A stretch of DNA of 37,689 bases. It comes from DAIDKA01 sp036521075 (GTDB taxonomy: Bacteria; Pseudomonadota; Gammaproteobacteria; Steroidobacterales; Steroidobacteraceae). The stretch lies in assembly GCA_036521075.1 (NCBI GenBank), contig DATDIL010000097.1, positions 1-37,689 on the forward strand. Direction: 5' to 3'. Positions 28,585 to 36,995 of the stretch are shown piece after piece. Position numbers and translations under genes: made by a program. Position 1 is the first letter of the stretch, and each line of letters starts with the position of its first letter. The notes under the pieces are model-generated. The model made no database searches and was not told the origin of the DNA. It saw nothing but the letters and a program-made list of their open reading frames with translations.

Positions 28585-30466
28585 CCGCTTCCCAACGCAA
28601 CATGATGGTCGCAAGCGGTGGCACGTTGAGGTTCAGTGCATCCAGCCGGCCATGTGCACCCACGGGGGCCGATTCGACGCCGCCGAGATTGCCCCATCCG
28701 GAGCCACCGTACTCACGCGCATCGCTGTTGAGGATTTCGCGCCATATACCCCGCTGTGGAACTCCCAGCAGGAAATTGCGGTGCGGCACGGGCGTGAAAT
28801 TCGTCACGACCAGCACGGCAGGCGCGGCGGCGCTCTTGCGCACGAACGAGGTGACGCTCAATTGTGAATTGTCCGCATCGATCCATTCGAATCCGTCGGG
28901 AGAAAAATCGAACTGATGCAGCGACGGCTCGGCGCGGTACACCCGGTTCAGATCCCGTACCCAGCGGCGCACCCCGGCGTGCTCGGGCCGCTGCGCCACC
29001 CACCACTCCAGCTCGGCATCGTGCGTCCATTCGCGCCGCTGCGCGAACTCCCCACCCATGAACAGAAGCTTCTTGCCGGGGTGGCCCCACATGTAGCCAT
29101 ACAGCGCACGCAGATTCGCGAACTTCTGCCACTCATCGCCGGGCATCTTGCCGATCAGTGAACCCTTGCCGTACACGACCTCGTCATGCGAGAGCGGCAA
29201 TACGAAGTTTTCGTTGAACGCATAGAGCATTGCAAACGTCAGCTTGCCGTGATGGTACTGGCGAAACAGCGGATCCTGCTGCATGTAGGCGAGCGTGTCA
29301 TGCATCCAGCCCATATTCCATTTCAGGCCGAAGCCAAGCCCGCCCATGGCCGCAGGCCGGGACACCATGGGCCATGCGGTTGACTCCTCGGCGATCATCA
29401 TTGCGTCCGGATGGTCCCGATAAACCGCCTCGTTCAGCGTGTGCAGGAACTGAATCGCCTCGAGGTTCTCTCTGCCGCCGAAGCGATTGGGAATCCATTC
29501 GCCGGGCTTGCGCGCGTAGTCCAGATACAGCATGGAGGCCACGCCATCCACCCGGATGCCATCGATATGGTATTTCTCGAACCAGAACATGGCCGACGAT
29601 GCCAGGAAGCTGCGCACTTCGTTGCGACCGTAGTTGAAAATGGCCGAATTCCACTCCGGGTGGAATCCCTGGCGATGATCCGCATGCTCGTACAGATGCG
29701 TACCATCGAAATCGGCCAGTCCATGCGCGTCCATCGGAAAGTGTGAAGGCACCCAATCCAGGATGACGCCGATTCCCTTCCGGTGAAGGAAATCGACGAG
29801 GTACATCAGATCCTGAGGCGTCCCGTATCGGGCGGTCGGTGCGAAATAGCCGGTCGTTTGATAGCCCCACGAGCCGTAGAAGGGATGCTCCGTGATGGGC
29901 ATCAGTTCGATATGGGTGAAACCCAGATCGTTCAGATACTCCGCCAGCGCATGCGCGAGCTCGCGATAGTTGAGGAACACGCCGTCCTTGCGACGCCAGG
30001 AGCCCAGGTGCGCCTCGTAGACCGAGATTGGTGCATCGAGGCCGTTATGCGCAGCGCGCGCTGCCATCCACTGCCCGTCGCGCCAGGTATAATCCAGCGC
30101 CCAGGCCCGCGAGGCGGTGGCCGGCGGTGCCTCGCAGCAAAAGGCCAGGGGATCGGCTTTCTCCATCACCCGGCCGCCGTCGCGGGACACGATCCGATAT
30201 TTATAGGCGTGGCCATTCTGAACGCCGTCGGCGGTGCCTTCCCAGATGCCCGAGCCATCGGAGCGCGGCGCGAGCGGGGTGGCATCGCGGTTCCAGCCGT
30301 TCCAGTCCCCGATTACTGAAACCGCAGCAGCGTTCGGCGCCCAGACGGCGAAGCGCGCTCCTGCTTCGGCGCCGCGCATGTGGCAGCCGAGCAGGCGATG
30401 GAGATTCGCGTGGGTCCCTTCGCGAAACAGGTAGATGTCTTGTTCACCAGGCACTAAGTCACTCAT
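28577..30466 (-). CDS. glgB: 1,4-alpha-glucan branching enzyme
   Basis: A 629-aa GH13_9 branching enzyme that makes alpha-1,6 branches in glycogen-like glucan. A CBM48 module (about 35-115, FAVWAPNAAAVSVIGDWNGWN) precedes the barrel; D307 (nucleophile, in GIRVDGVASMLY), E360 (MIAEEST) and D428 (LPLSHDEVVYGKGS) form the catalytic triad, and a C-terminal all-beta domain closes the chain. It lacks the extra N1 domain of E. coli GlgB, as in many short-form enzymes. GGA lies about 6 bases before the ATG. It is the promoter-proximal gene of the glgB-glgE-treS/mak-membrane protein unit. Confidence 0.96.
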   Translation of the reverse strand: MSDLVPGEQDIYLFREGTHANLHRLLGCHMRGAEAGARFAVWAPNAAAVSVIGDWNGWNRDATPLAPRSDGSGIWEGTADGVQNGHAYKYRIVSRDGGRVMEKADPLAFCCEAPPATASRAWALDYTWRDGQWMAARAAHNGLDAPISVYEAHLGSWRRKDGVFLNYRELAHALAEYLNDLGFTHIELMPITEHPFYGSWGYQTTGYFAPTARYGTPQDLMYLVDFLHRKGIGVILDWVPSHFPMDAHGLADFDGTHLYEHADHRQGFHPEWNSAIFNYGRNEVRSFLASSAMFWFEKYHIDGIRVDGVASMLYLDYARKPGEWIPNRFGGRENLEAIQFLHTLNEAVYRDHPDAMMIAEESTAWPMVSRPAAMGGLGFGLKWNMGWMHDTLAYMQQDPLFRQYHHGKLTFAMLYAFNENFVLPLSHDEVVYGKGSLIGKMPGDEWQKFANLRALYGYMWGHPGKKLLFMGGEFAQRREWTHDAELEWWVAQRPEHAGVRRWVRDLNRVYRAEPSLHQFDFSPDGFEWIDADNSQLSVTSFVRKSAAAPAVLVVTNFTPVPHRNFLLGVPQRGIWREILNSDAREYGGSGWGNLGGVESAPVGAHGRLDALNLNVPPLATIMLRWEADG

Positions 30467-30632
30467 TCATATCCAACGGCGAGAGTGTCCAAGGGCGAGG
30501 CCGAAAGAGGCGCCGGTTAATCGTCCGCGCCGTCGTTAGGCTACGCCCTGGCCGCATGCGGGGTTGCGCCAAAGCGTGTAGGAGTCGGCTGGCGCAGATC
30601 ATTTGCACACGGCTTCGAGGCGCGGAAAAACG
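30467..30632. promoter_or_regulatory. Intergenic region upstream of glgB
   Basis: This 166-bp gap lies between the end of the Fsr-like gene and the glgB start, both on the minus strand. It must contain the glucan operon promoter unless transcription reads through. A perfect 10-base palindrome, CCGCATGCGG, sits at 30552-30561. On the minus strand a T-run follows directly after the Fsr stop, but no stem precedes it, so I do not call a terminator. No confident -35/-10 pair is visible. Confidence 0.35.
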
Positions 30633-31856
30633 CTAGATGTGACGTTCGTCGACCCTGGGCAGCAATACAGCCAGCACGCCGACCAGCGGCAGCCACGCAC
30701 AGACGCGATAGACGAACTCGATGCTGGTGGCATCGGCCAGGGCGCCGAGCACCGCGGCACCAATACCGCCCATGCCAAAGGCAAATCCAAAGAACAGTCC
30801 TGCCACCGTGCCGGTCTTGCCGGGCATCAGCTCCTGCGCATACACCACGATTGCCGGAAACGCCGATGCCAGGATGAAGCCGATCGGCACGGTCAGCACG
30901 CCCGTCCAGAACAGGTTGGCATGGGGCAATGCCAGCGTGAACGGCAGCACGCCCAGGATCGACACCCAGATCACGATCTTGCGGCCGAAGCGATCACCCA
31001 AGGGGCCGCCGAGAATGGTGCCCAGTGCCACGGCGCCCAGGAAGGTGAACAGCATGATCTGCGCATTGCGCACATCGACACGAAAATGCTCGATCAGATA
31101 GAAGGTGTAATAGCTGGTCAGGCTTGCCAGGTAGAAGTACTTGCTGAAGATCAACGCCAGCAGCACCGCGATGGCTCCACGCACCCGCGCCGCGCTCACC
31201 GCGGGGGCGGCGCCGGCCTTGCGCGCACGCGGCGCGAGGCGTGCAAATCCGTGTTTGCGCGCCCAGTGACCGACCTGCGTGAGCACGAAGATTCCCAGCA
31301 GTGCGCACAGCCCGAACCATGCCACGCTCTTCTGCCCCAGTGGCAGCACGATGAAGGCCGCCAGCAGCGGACCAATCGCCGAACCCACGTTGCCGCCAAC
31401 CTGGAATATGGACTGCGCCAGGCCGTGGGCGCCGCCCGAGGCCATGCGTGCGACGCGCGAGGATTCCGGATGAAACACGCTCGATCCGGTACCGACCAGG
31501 GCGGCGGCGAACAGCAGCAGCGCGAAGCTGTGCGCCGCGGCGAGCAGCAGCAGGCCGCAGAGCGTGAAGCCCATGCCCACCGCGAGCGAATAGGGCTTGG
31601 GCTTGCGATCGGTGAATGCGCCGATGATGGGCTGCAGGAGCGAGGCGGTAATCTGGTAGGTGAAGGTGAGCAGGCCGATCTGCACGAACGAGAGTCGGTA
31701 GGAGCTCTTCAGCATCGGATACATCGCCGGAAGCAGCGACTGCATCATGTCATTGAGCAGATGACTGAAGCTGATGGCCAGCAGCACCGACATGGCGGTC
31801 TTGTGCATGGCCTGGGCCGGCGTGACGACTTCCGAAGTGGCGTCCAATTCAAGCAC
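30633..31856 (-). CDS. fsr: MFS exporter, fosmidomycin-resistance (Fsr) family
   Basis: A 407-aa 12-helix permease. The segments FSHLLNDMMQSLLPAMYPMLK, VGTGSSVFHPESSRVARMAS and LAQSIFQVGGN are close to E. coli Fsr as I recall it, including the HPESSR motif in the loop after helix 4. Fsr exports fosmidomycin when overexpressed; the natural substrate is unknown. The start is a GTG that gives an N-terminal extension of normal length before helix 1; an ATG at 31808 is possible. It is transcribed toward glgB across a 166-bp gap, and the GT9 gene lies downstream of its start in the opposite sense of order, 133 bp away on the same strand. Confidence 0.9.
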   Translation of the reverse strand: MLELDATSEVVTPAQAMHKTAMSVLLAISFSHLLNDMMQSLLPAMYPMLKSSYRLSFVQIGLLTFTYQITASLLQPIIGAFTDRKPKPYSLAVGMGFTLCGLLLLAAAHSFALLLFAAALVGTGSSVFHPESSRVARMASGGAHGLAQSIFQVGGNVGSAIGPLLAAFIVLPLGQKSVAWFGLCALLGIFVLTQVGHWARKHGFARLAPRARKAGAAPAVSAARVRGAIAVLLALIFSKYFYLASLTSYYTFYLIEHFRVDVRNAQIMLFTFLGAVALGTILGGPLGDRFGRKIVIWVSILGVLPFTLALPHANLFWTGVLTVPIGFILASAFPAIVVYAQELMPGKTGTVAGLFFGFAFGMGGIGAAVLGALADATSIEFVYRVCAWLPLVGVLAVLLPRVDERHI

Positions 31857-31989
31857 CTTGGGGCGAGGTCCCGGGCGTGTCAGTTAGGCGCGTCCAGAGG
31901 CTCCACCGTTACGTTGACGGGTGGACTATACACCGCGACCCGGGCATGCGATCCACAGCCAGACTCGGGACCGTGGCAGCATGCTGCCG

Positions 31990-33057
31990 CTATTCGTCCA
32001 AAGCCGCGCTGACCTGCGCGGCGGTCTGTTCCGGCGTCAATTGTGCGACGGTGATGCTGCGATCAATCGCCTTCAGCGGCCCGTACAGCACCGGATCCGT
32101 CACCTGAAACAATCCGATGGTGGGGGTGTCGGTGGTACTGGCCAGGTGCATGGGTCCGGCGTCGGCCGATACAAACATGCGCAGGTTTGAGATCGCCGCG
32201 GTCAGCTGGCGCTGTGCGGGCAGATGCAGTGTCGCAAATCCCGGCACGGTGGGTGTCGCGCCGGCGCGCGGCAGGAACTCCAGGGGTATGACTTGCGGGC
32301 GCAAGCTGCGCAGGGCCAGCCAGAATCTCCCCCACCAGGACGGTGACAGTGCCTTCAATCCGGTGGCATGACCGAAGTAACCGACGATGGGTCGGTTCGG
32401 GTCAACATCGAGGCTGACGACGCACAGTGCGGTGGCGATTGCCGCGCGAGCGGCCGCCACTTCATCGGGCCGCAGCGGCAGTCGCAGCCGCAGCGCCGCC
32501 GGCTGCCAGGCCCCGCCGAGGGCGGTGAGCAGGTAGGCCGGTTGCCGACCCTGGTGCATGATTTGTCCCGGAAGTGGCACCGCGTGGGTGAGCGCGGCCC
32601 ATTGCGAGGGCATGTTGAAGCCGAGACGGAAGCGGGCGCGCGTCAGCGACAGGAGCAGGCGGCCGCTGGTCGAGAACGGTGTGGGGTCGATGGCCAGGTC
32701 GTACTGCGTGGCGCGCAGCTGGCGCAGCGCACGCAGGTACCCGGGGATGAGATTCGCGCCCTTGTGGGGGAAGAGGATCACCCGGCGCAGCCCCGGCGTG
32801 TCGGCCAGCAGCGCGGGTGAGTTGGGGTATGACAGCGCCAGGTCGATCTGCGCGTCGGGCAGCAAGGTATGCAGTTGCGCGATCATCGGCGTCAGGAACA
32901 AGGTGTTCCCCAGCCGTCCGTTGATGCGGCCAATGAGCACCGAGCGGATCTCGCGCGGGTCGAGCCGGCCCGCAGGGCGCCGCGGGCCGATCAGCCACTG
33001 CAGCCCCAGCCCCAGCCGGTAGCGCAGCTGCCCGCGCAGTTCGCGCTCGAACCTCAA
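31990..33057 (-). CDS. Glycosyltransferase family 9 (heptosyltransferase-like)
   Basis: A 355-aa GT-B enzyme. The N-terminal domain holds VLIGRINGRLGNTLFLTPMI (about 39-58), the equivalent of the RxxGxGDxxLTTP motif of WaaC/WaaF. The C-terminal domain has VGYFGHATGLKALSP and the donor-binding SADAGPMHLAS near 297-307. The family adds ADP-heptose (or related sugars) to LPS core, acting at the cytoplasmic face. Acceptor and donor are not predictable from sequence here, and no other LPS genes are adjacent. The start is a TTG sharing bases with the TGA stop of the SYLF gene (TTGA overlap), indicating translational coupling. Confidence 0.85.
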   Translation of the reverse strand: MRFERELRGQLRYRLGLGLQWLIGPRRPAGRLDPREIRSVLIGRINGRLGNTLFLTPMIAQLHTLLPDAQIDLALSYPNSPALLADTPGLRRVILFPHKGANLIPGYLRALRQLRATQYDLAIDPTPFSTSGRLLLSLTRARFRLGFNMPSQWAALTHAVPLPGQIMHQGRQPAYLLTALGGAWQPAALRLRLPLRPDEVAAARAAIATALCVVSLDVDPNRPIVGYFGHATGLKALSPSWWGRFWLALRSLRPQVIPLEFLPRAGATPTVPGFATLHLPAQRQLTAAISNLRMFVSADAGPMHLASTTDTPTIGLFQVTDPVLYGPLKAIDRSITVAQLTPEQTAAQVSAALDE

Positions 33058-33875
33058 TGTGACTGCGGTTCCTGGCCAGGCTTCGGATCAGATAGTGGGA
33101 AGGTCTGCGCGCTGCCGGCGGGGGCCGGCGCGGCGGCGGGCGGCGCAGTGCTCACCGGGGCGGCGCCCGGGGGGGCGCTGGCGTTCGAACCGGTACTGCG
33201 CGCAATGGTATCCAGGAAGCGCCTGGCGATGTCACTGTTGGTCCTGACGCTGCCGTTGATGATGTCGTATGCGTTGACCACGCCCTTGTCATAGAAGCGG
33301 CCGTCGGCGTTGTTGTCGATGGTCAGGGCACTGCCATCGAGAGCCACACCGGCGAACAGGCCGCGACTGCGGGAGTAGGAGTACACCTCTGAGGAGAGGG
33401 TCGGGTCGGTGCCCGCCGAGGCGGAGCGGCCGACCGGGCCCGCGGCCACCGAGGCATCCGCGCCGAGGGTCAGCTGGCCGCTGGCGATACGATCAATGCT
33501 GCGCTTGGTGGTGAACACCAGGATGACATCCGTGGACGTGACGCCCCACTGGAAGCCGAAGCTGCCACCGGTCAGATTGACGAATATCGGGTCGCTGAAA
33601 TGGCCGCTGGGATCGCGCGCCACCAGCACGCCATTGCCACGCCGACCGCCAAAGAAGAAGGCGATCTTGGTGACATCCGGTACGACGGCGATGCCATAGG
33701 CGCGTTCGAGCAGGCGCGTCGGGACGACCTGGTCGGGGGATCCCAAGGCATCGTTCAGGACCTGGCTCGCGGTCAGCAGCCGCGCCTCCTCGCGTCCCTG
33801 GGCATGCACGGCGACACTGCTGAACACCAGTGCGAGGGCGGCTATGAGACCAGTTATTCCAATGCGGTTGCGCAT
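33054..33875 (-). CDS. SYLF-domain (YSC84-like) secreted lipid-binding protein
   Basis: A 273-aa exported protein: signal peptide of about 26 residues (ending AVHAQG), then a SYLF domain with RLLERAYGIAVVPDVTKIAFFFGGRRGNGVLV and the GLFAGVALDGSALTID motif. The C-terminal 45 residues are Ala/Pro-rich and unstructured. Eukaryotic SYLF proteins bind phosphoinositides; bacterial ones (for example BPSL1445) are periplasmic or outer-membrane-associated with unclear roles. The ATG at 33875 has AAGGA 8 bases upstream; the longer frame is unsupported and would overlap the divergent promoter. It is the first gene before the coupled GT9 gene. Confidence 0.88.
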   Translation of the reverse strand: MRNRIGITGLIAALALVFSSVAVHAQGREEARLLTASQVLNDALGSPDQVVPTRLLERAYGIAVVPDVTKIAFFFGGRRGNGVLVARDPSGHFSDPIFVNLTGGSFGFQWGVTSTDVILVFTTKRSIDRIASGQLTLGADASVAAGPVGRSASAGTDPTLSSEVYSYSRSRGLFAGVALDGSALTIDNNADGRFYDKGVVNAYDIINGSVRTNSDIARRFLDTIARSTGSNASAPPGAAPVSTAPPAAAPAPAGSAQTFPLSDPKPGQEPQSH

Positions 33876-33978
33876 GCGCGGGATCCTTGAGTTGAATTGT
33901 GCCAAGCTTACTCCAGCCGGGCATACAGTTGGACATACGTTTCGCCCAGCCAATCATGCCAATCTGGAAGTCGCCACT
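33876..33978. promoter_or_regulatory. Divergent intergenic region, SYLF / ApbE
   Basis: This 103-bp gap must hold both promoters. It is AT-richer than the genes around it (stretches such as TTGAGTTGAATTGT near 33887-33900). I see no strong operator or consensus promoter. Confidence 0.35.
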
Positions 33979-35022
33979 GTGAACCTATCAGCGCCACCGC
34001 AGTCCAAACTCATTCGCGGTCTGGTCCATGTTTCCGGTGTCCTGGCGCTGGTGCTGGCGGCGCTGGCATGCAGGCCGGCCCACGCCGAATGGATCTATCG
34101 CGATGCCCCCATCATGGGAACGCGCTGCGATGTGGAGTTGTGGACGGAGGACCGGCCCAAGGGCGAGGCGGCGATCGATGCGGTCTTCGATGAGCTGCGC
34201 CGCATCGACAATGAGTTCAGTACCTACAGGCCCGAGAGCGAGGTATCCCGGGTCAACGCCCTCGCGGCCAAGGCGCCGATGCGCATCTCCAAGGAGCTGT
34301 TCGATCTGATCCAGACCTCGATCGGCTACTCGCAGTTGACCCACGGCACTTTCGACATCACTTACGCCAGCGTCGGGTACATGTACAACTATCCCGACCA
34401 TGTGCGTCCCAGCGAGGCGCAGATAGCCGCCGCGCTGCCGGAGAGCAACTATCGCCATATTCACCTGGATCCGGCGGCCCAGACGGTGTTTTTCGACCAT
34501 GCGGGCGTCCGCATCGATTTCGGCGGCATCGGCAAGGGCTACGCTGTGGATCGCGGCATTGCCGTGCTGCAGCGCCTGGGTGTCACCCGCGCGATGGTCA
34601 ATGCCGGCGGGGACTCGCGCATCATTGGCGATCGCTTCGGCAAGCCCTGGCTGATCGGGATCCGCGATCCGGATGACCGCAACCGGACGATTCTGAAGAT
34701 CCCGCTGACGGACACGGCGTTTTCAACCTCTGGCGACTACGAGCGCTTCTTTGACGAGGGCGGTGTGCGCTACCACCATATCCTGGATCCGCGCACGGGC
34801 AAGTCACCGCATGTGGTGCGCAGTGTCACCATCATCGGACCCTATGCCACGCGTACCGATGCGCTCACCAAGAGCGTGTTTGTCATGGGCGTGAAGGAGG
34901 GCATCGCATTCATCAACTCCTTGCCGGACGTCGATGTGGTGGCCATAACGCCCGATCGCAAGGTGTGGTATTCGAAGGGATTGGAGAATCCGGCCACGGC
35001 GGCGGGCGCGGGCAAGAAGTGA
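33979..35022 (+). CDS. apbE: Secreted FAD:protein FMN transferase (ApbE)
   Basis: A 347-aa exported enzyme that attaches FMN from FAD to a Ser/Thr of periplasmic target proteins. A signal peptide (about 1-31, RPAHA) is followed by APIMGTRCDVELW, the FSTYRPESEVSRVN flavin-binding region, DFGGIGKGYAVDRG, NAGGDSRIIG, HHILDPRTGKSP and TDALTKSVFVMG (Mg2+ site), all family hallmarks, so it looks active. A GTG start is chosen: GGAAG lies about 9 bases before it and the signal peptide then starts correctly; the longer frame runs through the promoter. It converges on the DUF3570 gene with a 4-base gap. The DUF3570 protein is a plausible substrate (see findings). Confidence 0.93.
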   Translation: MNLSAPPQSKLIRGLVHVSGVLALVLAALACRPAHAEWIYRDAPIMGTRCDVELWTEDRPKGEAAIDAVFDELRRIDNEFSTYRPESEVSRVNALAAKAPMRISKELFDLIQTSIGYSQLTHGTFDITYASVGYMYNYPDHVRPSEAQIAAALPESNYRHIHLDPAAQTVFFDHAGVRIDFGGIGKGYAVDRGIAVLQRLGVTRAMVNAGGDSRIIGDRFGKPWLIGIRDPDDRNRTILKIPLTDTAFSTSGDYERFFDEGGVRYHHILDPRTGKSPHVVRSVTIIGPYATRTDALTKSVFVMGVKEGIAFINSLPDVDVVAITPDRKVWYSKGLENPATAAGAGKK

Positions 35023-35026
35023 GTCT

Positions 35027-36256
35027 TCAGTAGTAGATCGACAGGAACGCCTGCACGACGTTGATCTGCTCGGAATACAGCGGCTCAGCCCCGGCATCCA
35101 CGCCCTTGGCCGGATCGATCAGCTGTGCGTCGCGGAAATCCTTGTAGTCGAACAGCAGGCGATCGAAGCGCAGATTCGCGGTGCTCTTGCTGATCCAGGA
35201 CGCGTACGGCACACGGAACTGGTAGGACGCGCCGGCACCGATGGTATAGCTGTTGAAGGAGGACAGCTCCCGATCGCGCGACATGAAGTTCTGCTGCGTG
35301 GGCGAGGAGAACAGGTCGCTGTAGAAGTCGGCATGCGTCTGGGTGTAGAAGCGGACGCTGCCGTCGAAGGTCCAGTTGCGCCAGGGCTGTGTGTAGCCGA
35401 TCTGCGCCGTGTGCGCACGGATACCCCAGGTGTCTTCGAAATACCGGTATTGCAGATCCACCGCCGCCCGCCACGGCAGGTAGTACTTGTAGTCCAGGCC
35501 CAGCGCATTGCTGGTCCGGGTGCTCGGGTCGATCTCGGCTGCCAGACTGGCGCCGCCCGAGGGATCCGCATACATCACCGAGCGGTAGGGATTCCCCAGC
35601 GCGCCTTGATCGGTGATCACTTCGAAGTTTGCCGAGATGATGGAATTGCGGGTGAGGATCTGCGTGATTCCTACGCCGTAGGAGCGCTCATCCGAGTCCT
35701 TTTCGCCAAAGGAGGGGTCATGCACCTTCTCGACGCAAGGGTAGTTGAGGGTCTTGTCATCGACGAGGCACTCCATCTTGAAGACGTCATTCCAGGTGCG
35801 CCGATAGGTCATGTTGACGGTGGTCAGGTCACCGAACATGGTCTGGCTGATGCCGAAATTCGCGGTGTTGGAGCGGTAGTCCGGCTCGTAACTGTGCGTG
35901 ACGCCGAGACTGTAAATGGTCTTGCCGTAGAGGATCTCGCCGGAAAGGCTATCCTGCGTGCGCGTCTCGCGGTAGGGGCTAGCGCCGGAGGTGCGCACGT
36001 CGATCGACGCGCCGGACACAATGTCCTCAAGATGGTTGTATGCCACAGAAACGTGGTCGCCGGCCTTCTTGCGCACCAGGAAGGACAGTCCGTTGATATC
36101 CTGGCCGCCGCCGGTGTAGTTGGTCCCCATGGCGTCGACCTCGTCCTCCGGCAATACGTCGGTACGGCTTGCGGGGCCGTACAGGCCGCTCACGAGCGCC
36201 AGCGCAACTGGGGCCAACCACCGCAGCGGAGGCCGGCCTGGGCGGGTCAATTGCAT
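35027..36256 (-). CDS. DUF3570 outer-membrane-type beta-strand protein
   Basis: A 409-aa exported protein; a hydrophobic signal at about 12-26 precedes a mature chain rich in alternating beta strands with aromatic girdles (for example YGVGITQILTRNSIISANFEV, YKYYLPWRAAVDLQYRYF) and ends with aromatic residues (AFLSIYY), so an outer-membrane barrel is likely. Near the start of the barrel, D78-I-V-S-G-A-S84 resembles the ApbE flavinylation motif and a second SGAS follows at 90-93. Two Cys (CLVDD and PCVEK, about 165-178) may form a disulfide. The ATG at 36256 overlaps the DUF4266 gene by 10 bases; the longer frame starts with TTG. Function is unknown; co-occurrence with DUF4266, TlpA and ApbE is recalled but unverified. 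Confidence 0.88.
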   Translation of the reverse strand: MQLTRPGRPPLRWLAPVALALVSGLYGPASRTDVLPEDEVDAMGTNYTGGGQDINGLSFLVRKKAGDHVSVAYNHLEDIVSGASIDVRTSGASPYRETRTQDSLSGEILYGKTIYSLGVTHSYEPDYRSNTANFGISQTMFGDLTTVNMTYRRTWNDVFKMECLVDDKTLNYPCVEKVHDPSFGEKDSDERSYGVGITQILTRNSIISANFEVITDQGALGNPYRSVMYADPSGGASLAAEIDPSTRTSNALGLDYKYYLPWRAAVDLQYRYFEDTWGIRAHTAQIGYTQPWRNWTFDGSVRFYTQTHADFYSDLFSSPTQQNFMSRDRELSSFNSYTIGAGASYQFRVPYASWISKSTANLRFDRLLFDYKDFRDAQLIDPAKGVDAGAEPLYSEQINVVQAFLSIYY

Positions 36257-36489
36257 CCGCAACCGCCCCCCGTGGCGCCATTGCCTCCCCGCGAGGCCGA
36301 GCGCACCTCAAACACATGGTCCATGTATTGCGAGGAGAGCGGATTCGGGTCGAAGGCCATGATCGGATCGGCCAGCCGCTCGCGCTCGTAGGGTTTGACC
36401 CACGGTTGGATGGGCGCGCAGCCGCACAGCTGCGCCAGCACAGTTACGACTGCGACGACACCGAGCACACGGGGGATGCGCATGGTCAT
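36247..36489 (-). CDS. DUF4266 small lipoprotein with Gly-Cys tail
   Basis: An 80-aa protein. An N-terminal hydrophobic segment ends in QLCGCAPIQPWVKPYERE, where CGC probably contains the lipidated Cys and WVKPYERExLADPIM is the DUF4266 core. The C-terminus is GGNGATGGGCGCN, a Gly-rich tail with two Cys. The family is short and uncharacterised; the tail could be a metal, heme or thiol redox site, which is a guess. Its ATGA start overlaps the stop of the TlpA gene, and its end overlaps DUF3570, so all three are translated together. Confidence 0.87.
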   Translation of the reverse strand: MTMRIPRVLGVVAVVTVLAQLCGCAPIQPWVKPYERERLADPIMAFDPNPLSSQYMDHVFEVRSASRGGNGATGGGCGCN

Positions 36490-36983
36490 TCCCGAATCAG
36501 CGCCCGGATCTGGTCCATGTAGAGGTTCTCCGCGCCCGGCTGGTAGCTTTGATGCACCAACCTCACATTGCCCTTGCGATCAATGAATACCGTCGTGGGC
36601 ATGACCTGTACATTATAAAGACCGCTGACCGTGCTCTTGGTGTCGAACAGCACCGGGAAGCTCACCGGCGTCTGCTTCAGGAACTTCTCGGCCGCCTGCT
36701 TATCCGGTTCGACATTCACGCCGATCAGCGTGAAGCCCAGAGGCTTGTATTTCTTGTAGATGCTATCCAGCAACGGCATTTCCTGCCGACACGGGACGCA
36801 CCAACTGGCCCAGAAGTTGATCATGACCACCTGGCCCTTGTATTGGGCCAGATCAATGGTGGAGCCGCCGCGGCTGGGCAGGCTGAACGTGGGGGCAGGC
36901 TGGTCCCCGGCGGCATTGGCCGCCGTGGCGAGAAACACGGTAGTCAGGGCGACCAGGCTAAATCTCGTCCATCGCGTGAGCAT
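36486..36983 (-). CDS. TlpA/ResA-like periplasmic thioredoxin
   Basis: A 165-aa exported thioredoxin-fold protein: signal peptide (about 1-25, NAAG), AhpC/TSA-like TlpA domain, active site WCVPC (C62, C65) and the cis-Pro segment VMPTTVFID. It should reduce disulfides in the periplasm (as in cytochrome c maturation or a dedicated client), taking electrons from a DsbD/CcdA-type protein not seen here. It starts 12 bases after the beta-barrel gene and overlaps DUF4266 by 4 bases. The Cys residues of DUF4266 and DUF3570 are plausible clients. Confidence 0.93.
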   Translation of the reverse strand: MLTRWTRFSLVALTTVFLATAANAAGDQPAPTFSLPSRGGSTIDLAQYKGQVVMINFWASWCVPCRQEMPLLDSIYKKYKPLGFTLIGVNVEPDKQAAEKFLKQTPVSFPVLFDTKSTVSGLYNVQVMPTTVFIDRKGNVRLVHQSYQPGAENLYMDQIRALIRE

Positions 36984-36995
36984 GTTGCTGCACTC

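Noticed and set aside
30603..32012. 469-codon open frame on the plus strand opposite the Fsr-like gene
   Set aside because: Its composition (His, Gln, Arg, Glu, Asp rich, no domain) is that of the antisense frame of a GC-rich membrane protein gene; the minus-strand frame is a clear Fsr homologue.
33876..33953. N-terminal extension of the SYLF protein
   Set aside because: The ATG at 33875 has a good ribosome binding site and places the signal peptide correctly; the extension would lie in the divergent promoter.
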